This document shows positions 57,253 through 64,000 of a DNA stretch of 64,000 bases, in pieces. The stretch's first letter is position 1. Every line of letters starts with the position of its first letter. Source of the DNA: Archaeoglobus sp. (GTDB lineage Archaea > Halobacteriota > Archaeoglobi > Archaeoglobales > Archaeoglobaceae); assembly GCF_017656475.1 (NCBI RefSeq), contig NZ_JACDNT010000008.1, positions 1 to 64,000 on the forward strand, in the 5' to 3' direction. Position numbers and translations under genes: made by a program. The notes under the pieces are model-generated. The model was not told where the DNA came from, ran no database searches, and saw only the letters and a program-made list of their open reading frames with translations.

Positions 57253-57816
57253 ATGCACATCCTCAATCTTGCAAGGAATAGAAAAACGGTAAGAGCATTC
57301 CTTCCACACTCTCCACCTGAAAATCTGGTTCTGAAGGCGATAGAAGTGGCAAGGGAAGCTCCATCTGGAATGAACGCCCAACCGTGGCACTTTCTCATCG
57401 TATCCAATCCGGAGACCAAGGGCAAGATAAGAGAAACTTGTGAAAGAATGGAGAAGGAGTTCCACGAGAAAGTTGGTGGAGAACTTGGCAACTGGCTGAA
57501 GGAGAGGAAGTTTAACTGGCAGAAGCCGTTTCTGAGTGAGGCCCCTTACCTTATCCTGGTTTTCGGGATAAGGAGGTATCCATACTGGCTCCAGTCCGTG
57601 TGGCTGGCAATTGGCTACTTACTGCTCGCTCTTGAGGAGCTTGGCCTTGGGACTGTGACATACACACCACCGAATCCGAGAGAAGTCGAAAAGGTCGTGA
57701 ATGCCCCCGAAGACCTCAAGCTGCAGACGATAATGCCAGTCGGATATCCTGCAGACCCAAAGCCAAAATATGAGAGAAAAAAGCTCGAAGAAATTGTCAG
57801 CTTCGAGAGCATTTAA
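57253..57816 (+). CDS. nitroreductase family protein
   Basis: RKTVRAFLPHSPPENLVLKAIEVAREAPSGMNAQPWHFLIV. Confidence 0.92.
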   Translation: MHILNLARNRKTVRAFLPHSPPENLVLKAIEVAREAPSGMNAQPWHFLIVSNPETKGKIRETCERMEKEFHEKVGGELGNWLKERKFNWQKPFLSEAPYLILVFGIRRYPYWLQSVWLAIGYLLLALEELGLGTVTYTPPNPREVEKVVNAPEDLKLQTIMPVGYPADPKPKYERKKLEEIVSFESI

Positions 57817-57823
57817 GGCAAAC

Positions 57824-58103
57824 TCAAATCATTCCTTGAGAGGTTATCTTACCCAGGTATTTTGCAATTTCCTTCTTTTCGAAATCGTAGCTTCTCCAGA
57901 TCGCTATTTCTTCCATAACCGGCGAAACTCCTCCATACACTCCCGCCACAGCCATTGTGCCTGTGGAAGGGGGCGAAGAGGTGTGCTGCGAGAATGGCAT
58001 ACTTGTTCTCTCCACACATAAAAACGCGATCCCACGGCACAAAGACATCATCGAATATTGCCATGTTCTCGCCATTCCAATTTTCCATATACTTCCATCT
58101 CAC
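57824..58103 (-). pseudogene. HpaB / 4-hydroxybutyryl-CoA dehydratase family remnant (truncated and frameshifted)
   Basis: Frame 1 MENWNGENMAIFDDVFVPWDRVFMCGENKYAILAAHLFAPFHRHNGCGG, then another frame GVYGGVSPVMEEIAIWRSYDFEKKEIAKYLGKI*. Confidence 0.7.
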
Positions 58104-58117
58104 TTAAAAATAAAAAA

Positions 58118-59308
58118 TCAAACTCTCTCAATCACCACTGCAGCTCCCTGTCCTCCTCCAACGCAGGCTGTGGCAATACCATAATCACCGCTCTTCTCAT
58201 GCAATATTCTGGCCAGAGTTCCTATTAGCCTAGCACCGCTTGCAGCAAGAGGATGGCCTATTGCTATCGCCCCTCCGTGTATATTCACCTTTTCGGGCTC
58301 AATTCCAAGCTCGTGGATTGCATAGAGGGGCACAACAGCAAATGCCTCATTTATTTCCCAGTAATCAATGTCGCTGACCTTCAAGCCAGTTTTTTCCAGT
58401 GCCTTTCTGCATGCAGGAACAGGTCCTGCGCCCATTATGTACGGTGGAACTGCCGCTGTGCCGTATCCAATGACTTTTGCTATCGGCTCAAGACCGAGCT
58501 CCTGCACCTTCTTCTTTGATGCAAGCAGCAATCCAGAAGCACCGGCGTTGAGCGGTGAGGAATTGCCAGCAGTAATCACACCTCCCGGCTTGAATGCTGG
58601 TGGCAGAGAGGCAATTTTCTCCAGAGTCGTGTCAGGACGTATGGACTGATCTGAGTCTACCGTTATAACGCTACCATCAGCTTGAGGTGCTTCTACAGGA
58701 ATTATCTCTCCCTTGAAGTATCCCTCCTCTAGAGCTTTTGCTGCAAGCTGGTGACTTCTTAGAGACCACCTGTCGAGATCCTCCTTTGTGAGGTAGCCGG
58801 CCATTTCGAAGAGCGTTTCCGCAGTCAGGCCCATCACGAAACCTATTTCCATTCTGTAGTCCTTGTACTCCTCCGTAATCAGTTTGGGGTTCGGTGTGAC
58901 GTGCGGATTGTCAGCTCCCATTGGCACTCTCGTCATGTGCTCGTAACCGCCCGATATCATCATGTCTTCGTTCCCGCTCGCTATCTCCAGATAAGCGTAG
59001 GCAGTAGTGGCCAGCGATGACGCGCACTGCATGTCCACATGAGATGCGGAGGTTTCAGGCGGGTACTTTGCCAGCAGCGTAGACATCCTCCCTCCATAGG
59101 GCCAGTTCTCAGACACGGGAAAAGCACATCCGAGTAGAATTCTTCCAACATCCTTCTTTTCAACTCCCGCCTTTTCAGGCAGCTTTTCCAGAACCATCGC
59201 CATCAGTTCATCTCCTCTTATCTGATGGAAGACATCTCTTTCCGGCTTTTTCGGCCTACTCCTAGAAAATGGTGTTCTCGCATATTCTACAATATACACT
59301 TCTTCCAT
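58118..59308 (-). CDS. acetyl-CoA C-acetyltransferase / thiolase
   Basis: [62 protein letters not shown]. Confidence 0.95.
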   Translation of the reverse strand: MEEVYIVEYARTPFSRSRPKKPERDVFHQIRGDELMAMVLEKLPEKAGVEKKDVGRILLGCAFPVSENWPYGGRMSTLLAKYPPETSASHVDMQCASSLATTAYAYLEIASGNEDMMISGGYEHMTRVPMGADNPHVTPNPKLITEEYKDYRMEIGFVMGLTAETLFEMAGYLTKEDLDRWSLRSHQLAAKALEEGYFKGEIIPVEAPQADGSVITVDSDQSIRPDTTLEKIASLPPAFKPGGVITAGNSSPLNAGASGLLLASKKKVQELGLEPIAKVIGYGTAAVPPYIMGAGPVPACRKALEKTGLKVSDIDYWEINEAFAVVPLYAIHELGIEPEKVNIHGGAIAIGHPLAASGARLIGTLARILHEKSGDYGIATACVGGGQGAAVVIERV

Positions 59309-59431
59309 TTACTCACCTCTTCTTAGCACGTTCACAATCTTCAACTATTTTTCCATATTTTAAAACTTTCGTTTTTTGCGAAATTAAATTTGCATATATT
59401 CACAATCTTTGAAACTCAATAATTTCTGATT

Positions 59432-61111
59432 TTGCGAAAAATGACTCAAAAGGGTTTTATCACAATCAATATGCTGTCAAAACCAGGGGAAGATAAAGAT
59501 TTTTATTTTGTTTGTTCAAGTAGTAGCGTGCAGAATGTGGGCTTGGTAATGGGAAAGTCTTCAATAACGGATTTTAGCTTTGCCGTAAATCCGTCAGCGA
59601 TTCCGAAATTTGGTGAATATGTTACAGCGATGAATCGTGATGGGGAAGAGGTAATAGGTATTGTAAGGGAAATCTCGAACTTCAACCGGATGATTCTCGA
59701 CGAGGGCTTCAGCTTTGAGTATTTGGTCAAGAACCTGGACTTTTCGAGGAAGCTGATAGAGAGAAATGATGTGATTGTGGCAACAGCGACGGTAATAGGG
59801 GTAGTTAGGAATGGAGAGGTTTATCCAAACCGCACACCAATCAAACCCAATTCTGAAGTATTTCTTGCAGATGATGACATGCTCTCGTCCCTTTTCAAAT
59901 GCGAGAAAGGCGTTGAGCTTGGCAGAATGATTGCTAGGCCTGATATTTCCGTCTCGTTGGACATAAAGCAGCTCGTTCTGAGGCACTTCGCAATTCTCTC
60001 CGTTACCGGTGGTGGGAAATCGAACACGGTTGCAGTCTTGGTCAACGATATTGTTAAGAAGCTGAATGGTACTGTTGTGCTCATCGACCCTCATGGGGAG
60101 TACGTGGGCTACACGTTTGAGGATGGCAGCGAGAAGGGGAAGAACGTTGTTCCTGCTGGTATAAGGCCTGAAAGGCTTGAACCCTGGGAGTTTGCCAGCC
60201 TGGTTGGTGTTGACAGGGAAAAAGCGGCCGTGCAGAGAATGCACCTTGAAAGGATTTTCACCACTGTGAGGCATGAGGGAAAGGTGGGAAGAGAGTTCGT
60301 CGAGAGAGTTCTTGACATTGCGGAGGACTGGATTAACATCGCTGCCGGCAAGGGGGAGGCGGAATACTATGATTTCAATGGGGTGAAGAGAGTTGCCACC
60401 CTTGACAGACAGGATTTGAATGCTTTGGCGAGGATAAAGGAGTACGTTTCGTCCTTCATGAGAAGGTACGAGGATTTGCTGAGTCAGAACGACATGCTTG
60501 CGAACATCAAGCCCGGCTACCTCAATGTGGTGAACCTCAGCGGCTTTGACGAGGGGCAGATGAGGGTTGTCGTTGCTTATCTGCTCAGGAATCTTCTTGT
60601 GGGGAGAATCAACTATGTGAGGGGAAAGAAGGGATGGGAGAAGGTCTGCCCGGCAATCGTCAAGCCTCTCCTTGTGGTGTTTGAGGAAGGACACATCTTC
60701 GCTCCTAAAGGTGTAAACAACGACGTGGTGACGTGGATGGGAAGGATTGCCAGAGAGGGGAGGAAGTTCGGCATAGGGTTGGGAATAGTGAGCCAGAGGC
60801 CTAAGAGGCTGAATGATGATGTTTTAAGTCAGTGCAACACCAAAATTATCCTCAGAATTACCGAACCGAACGACCAGAGGTATGTTCAGAATGCGAGCGA
60901 GCAAATCAGCGAAGACCTGCTGAAGGACATCGCATCTCTCGGTGTGGGAGAGGCTGTTGTTGTGGGACCAGCGGTGAAGCTGCCAGTAGCAGTAAAGATA
61001 AGAAAATTTGCAGGAAACTATGGTGGAAGGGACATAGATGTCGTCGAGGAGTGGCTTGGTAGAGAGGAAGAGCAGAAGAAGCAGGTAACCTTAGAGGATT
61101 TGGCAGTATGA
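59432..61111 (+). CDS. herA: HerA DNA helicase/translocase (start could be 59441)
   Basis: SVTGGGKSNTVAVLVNDIV; VVLIDPHGEYVG; LVVFEEGHIFAP; GIGLGIVSQRPKRLNDDVLSQCNTKIILR. Confidence 0.95.
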   Translation: MRKMTQKGFITINMLSKPGEDKDFYFVCSSSSVQNVGLVMGKSSITDFSFAVNPSAIPKFGEYVTAMNRDGEEVIGIVREISNFNRMILDEGFSFEYLVKNLDFSRKLIERNDVIVATATVIGVVRNGEVYPNRTPIKPNSEVFLADDDMLSSLFKCEKGVELGRMIARPDISVSLDIKQLVLRHFAILSVTGGGKSNTVAVLVNDIVKKLNGTVVLIDPHGEYVGYTFEDGSEKGKNVVPAGIRPERLEPWEFASLVGVDREKAAVQRMHLERIFTTVRHEGKVGREFVERVLDIAEDWINIAAGKGEAEYYDFNGVKRVATLDRQDLNALARIKEYVSSFMRRYEDLLSQNDMLANIKPGYLNVVNLSGFDEGQMRVVVAYLLRNLLVGRINYVRGKKGWEKVCPAIVKPLLVVFEEGHIFAPKGVNNDVVTWMGRIAREGRKFGIGLGIVSQRPKRLNDDVLSQCNTKIILRITEPNDQRYVQNASEQISEDLLKDIASLGVGEAVVVGPAVKLPVAVKIRKFAGNYGGRDIDVVEEWLGREEEQKKQVTLEDLAV

Positions 61112-62409
61112 AGTTTGCCCACATAGCCGATGTCCATCTCGGTTATGAGCAGTACAACCAGCCCTGGAGGGCTGAGGATTTTGCAAAAGCCTTTATGGCT
61201 ATTGCGGAGAAGGCGGTTGAAAGGGATGTGGATTTTGTGGTTATAGCTGGCGACCTCTTCCACCGCAGTCTTCCAAGTCCGAGAACCATCAAAGAGGCGG
61301 TCGAGACGCTGTGGATTTTCAGGAAGGAAAACATTCCAGTTTTTGCTGTTGAAGGGAATCACGACAAAACCTCGAGGGACATCTCAGCCTACCATCTCCT
61401 TGAATCACTTGGACTGTTGAACGTCATCGGGCTGAGAAGAAGCCCGGTTTCTGGAGACAACGTAAGAAGTCTGAAAATTCAGAACGTTTACCTAGTTAAG
61501 GGCGTCGTAGGTGATGTCGAGATTCTTGGTGATAGGCACAGAAGCAGGTGGCAGCTTGAAAAGGTTTTGCCGTTGCTGAAGCCGGAGAGTGAGAAGAGCG
61601 TCCTCGTTTTGCATCAAGCGGTGAAAGAGGTTGTGGATATCGAGCTTGATATGGCTTATGAACTAACAATCAGCGATTTACCTGAGGCGAGCTACTATGC
61701 CTTTGGACACATCCACATGCCCAGGATTTACGAATTCAACGGCAGATTTATAGCTTATCCCGGCTCCGTTGAGCGTTATGACCTCAGGGAAGCTTCGAGA
61801 ATCATAAGATACAAAAGCGATCTAGCTTTAAAAGATGGGATTAAGAAGGGATTTCTGCTCGTTAAGAACTTCAAGCCGGAATTCGTTGAGATTGGCACCA
61901 GAGAGCTTTATGACGTCGAAATAGAGGACGAAGGATTTGAGGGGCTGGAGAAGAAATTTTTTGAGGTTTTAGAAAAGCTGGACAAAGAGGGAGTTATGAT
62001 TGCCAAGCTGAAATGCGGTGATGCGGTGGATGTCAGGAGATTCAACGAGGTTGCGGCAAAGAGGTTGCGTTACGCCGAAATCAGGTTTGAGAGGATTTTT
62101 GAGGAAGTAGAGGAGGTTGAGTTGAAGCAGGAAAGTGAGTTTTTCAATGAGTTCGAGCTAAAGCTTCTTGACCTTCTGAGGGGAGAGGCGGATGAGGACG
62201 AGGTTTACAGGCTGATTGTTGACCATTATCTCTCCGGTGGGGATGTTGAAAAGCAGGAGGTAATGGATGAGAAAATCCAAGAGATGGCTGAGGAGCAAAC
62301 AGAACCGGAGCCTGAGCCAGTCGAAGAGAAAACAAAGCCGATAGAGGGCAAGAAAGAAACCAAAAAGCCAAAAACGCTTTTGGACTTTCTGGGGGAGGGG
62401 GAGGAATGA
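61108..62409 (+). CDS. mre11: DNA double-strand-break repair nuclease Mre11
   Basis: FAHIADVHLGYEQYN; VVIAGDLFH; VEGNHDKTS; FGHIHMPRI. Confidence 0.96.
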   Translation: MKFAHIADVHLGYEQYNQPWRAEDFAKAFMAIAEKAVERDVDFVVIAGDLFHRSLPSPRTIKEAVETLWIFRKENIPVFAVEGNHDKTSRDISAYHLLESLGLLNVIGLRRSPVSGDNVRSLKIQNVYLVKGVVGDVEILGDRHRSRWQLEKVLPLLKPESEKSVLVLHQAVKEVVDIELDMAYELTISDLPEASYYAFGHIHMPRIYEFNGRFIAYPGSVERYDLREASRIIRYKSDLALKDGIKKGFLLVKNFKPEFVEIGTRELYDVEIEDEGFEGLEKKFFEVLEKLDKEGVMIAKLKCGDAVDVRRFNEVAAKRLRYAEIRFERIFEEVEEVELKQESEFFNEFELKLLDLLRGEADEDEVYRLIVDHYLSGGDVEKQEVMDEKIQEMAEEQTEPEPEPVEEKTKPIEGKKETKKPKTLLDFLGEGEE

Positions 62410-64000
62410 TTCTCCTCAAAGAGCTTCAAATCAAGAACTTCCGCTCCCATTCGGACTCAAAAATTGAATTTGATACAGGAATAAACCTAATTGCTGGAAG
62501 GAATGGTGCAGGAAAGAGCTCCATACTTGAGGCCATTCTCGTTTCATTTTATGGATTAAAGCCCGCTGGGCTTAGAAAAAACGACCTGGTGAGGGTTAAC
62601 AGCTCGGGGTACTCTCTAAATTTGACTTTCTACTTGAACGGTGAAAAGCTCACAATTTCAAGAAAAAGCAATGGAGAATCAATTCTCACCGGAAAGGAGA
62701 TTGTTGAGGGTGACAGCAACATAACCGAATGGGTCGAGAGGCATATCTGCCCAGCGCACGTCTTTACCGGGGCAATTTACGTCAGGCAGGGAGAGATAGA
62801 CAGCATAATAAGGGACGATGAGAGCAGAGAGAGAATAATAAAGCAGATTACAAGGATCGAAGATTACGAGAACGCGTGGAAAAATCTTGGAACTGTAATA
62901 AGGATGCTTGAAAGAGAAAAGGAGAGATTGAAAGAATTTCTCAGGCAGGAAGAAGAGATAAAAAGGAGAAAGAAAGAGAAAGAAGAGGAAGTTGCTAAAG
63001 CGAAGAGCGAAATTGAAAGGCTACAAGATTTGGAAAAAAGATTATCTGAAGAGCTTGAAGGGCTTAAAATCAGGCTTAAAGAGCTCGAGGATTATAAAAC
63101 TAGACTTGAGCTTCTCAAAAAACAAGAAAATTCTCAACTGCAGGAGATAAGAGGTCTGGAGGAGAGGCTGAAGGGGCTTGAAAAGCAACTGGAGGAGGCC
63201 AATGAGAGGATAGCGGATCTCGAAAAAATGACGCAGGAAGCTGAAGAGCTCAGGCCCAAAGCCGAGAGGTTTCTTACACTTGAAAAACTTCTGACCGAGA
63301 TAAGCCTGGCAATTAAGGAATTAGAGAAAGAAGAGAAGAAATTGGCAGAGAAGCTTGCCGGAATAAATGCCCAAATAAAAAAGGCTGAGGAGGACAGCAA
63401 CAGACTTGAGGAGGTCAGGAGAAGAATAGAAGAACTTGAAAAAGAACTTGTTGAGTTTGAATCCAGTTACAAGCTTCTGGAGACTCTCAGGGCAAAGATA
63501 GAGAGACTTCAAAGTTTAAAGGCAAAGCTGGACGAAAAGAGTCTTACACCGGAGAAAGTTGAGAAACTGTACTCTTTGCTCTCAAAGGCAAGAGAGGAGG
63601 AAAAAGAGATAGATGAGAAGCTCAAAAAGCTAACTGCAAAGAAATCGTCCCTTAAAACAAGAGGAAAGCAACTGAAGAAGGCTGTTGAGGAACTGAAATC
63701 TGCCGAAGGTTCGTGTCCGGTTTGTGGAAGGGAGCTTGACGATGAGCACAGAAAGAAAATACTGGTAGAATATAAAGAAGAAATGAGAAAGATAGTTGAG
63801 GAGCTTGCAAGAGCCGAAGAAGTAGAGAAAACGTTGAAAGAGAAGCTTGAAAAGATTGAAAAAACTCTTGCCAAGCAGGAAGCAGTTTTGAAATACAAAC
63901 AAATGGTCGAGGAAATAAATGGGCTTGAAGAGGAGCTCTCTGCTCATGATATTGAGAAGCTTACAGCGGAGAGTGAAGAGTACAAAAGGATTAGGGAGAG
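62406..64000 (+). CDS. rad50: DNA double-strand-break repair ATPase Rad50 (truncated by window end)
   Basis: ATGA overlap with mre11; MILLKELQIKNFRSHSDSKIEFDTGINLIAGRNGAGKSSILEAI; coiled coil; zinc hook CPVC at 63714-63725, in frame; not in ORF track because it runs off the window. Confidence 0.96.
   Translation, partial: MILLKELQIKNFRSHSDSKIEFDTGINLIAGRNGAGKSSILEAILVSFYGLKPAGLRKNDLVRVNSSGYSLNLTFYLNGEKLTISRKSNGESILTGKEIVEGDSNITEWVERHICPAHVFTGAIYVRQGEIDSIIRDDESRERIIKQITRIEDYENAWKNLGTVIRMLEREKERLKEFLRQEEEIKRRKKEKEEEVAKAKSEIERLQDLEKRLSEELEGLKIRLKELEDYKTRLELLKKQENSQLQEIRGLEERLKGLEKQLEEANERIADLEKMTQEAEELRPKAERFLTLEKLLTEISLAIKELEKEEKKLAEKLAGINAQIKKAEEDSNRLEEVRRRIEELEKELVEFESSYKLLETLRAKIERLQSLKAKLDEKSLTPEKVEKLYSLLSKAREEEKEIDEKLKKLTAKKSSLKTRGKQLKKAVEELKSAEGSCPVCGRELDDEHRKKILVEYKEEMRKIVEELARAEEVEKTLKEKLEKIEKTLAKQEAVLKYKQMVEEINGLEEELSAHDIEKLTAESEEYKRIRE

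Noticed and set aside
59594-60694. 366-aa ORF antisense to herA
   Set aside because: Shadow ORF of a strongly supported HerA coding frame; no recognisable family
62144-62419. Proline-rich 91-aa antisense ORF (MRRIIPPPPPESPKA...)
   Set aside because: Antisense of the Glu/Pro-rich Mre11 tail and GGGGAGGGGGAGG tract

Overview
The window is a gene-dense euryarchaeal chromosome segment. Gene content and order look Archaeoglobus-like (most similar, from memory, to A. fulgidus). In order it carries: (1) the 3' remnant of a transposase/integrase, tRNA-Thr(CGU) and an ABC-2 transporter; (2) tRNA-Lys(UUU) followed by the RNA polymerase operon rpoH-B''-B'-A'-A''-L30e-NusA-S12-S7-EF-2, with a split B subunit; (3) a cysteine-cluster protein, a flavoprotein, a frameshifted family-2 glycosyltransferase, a response regulator, DnaG and Cmk; (4) a long reverse-strand S10/spc ribosomal protein cluster from SecY back to L3 and a SPOUT-type methyltransferase; (5) two His-rich integral-membrane proteins upstream of a formylmethanofuran dehydrogenase cluster fwdDBAC; (6) acyl-CoA ligase, MaoC, regulators, NadE, SixA, an integrase-fold-like protein, AN1-rhomboid, an archaeosine-type radical SAM protein and IlvD; (7) a MacB/LolD-like ABC system with a CARDB-like surface protein, an orphan ABC ATPase, ModE-like HTH, geranylgeranyl reductase and reverse gyrase; (8) nitroreductase, an HpaB/AbfD-family pseudogene fragment, thiolase, and HerA-Mre11-Rad50 (Rad50 runs off the end). 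Most of the window is housekeeping. No CRISPR array or obvious defence island was seen. The leads most worth checking are the membrane pair ahead of fwd, the tRNA-Lys/RNAP operon arrangement, the S3/L29 80-nt gene overlap, the degenerate integrase-like protein, the surface-protein ABC system and the gene remnants.
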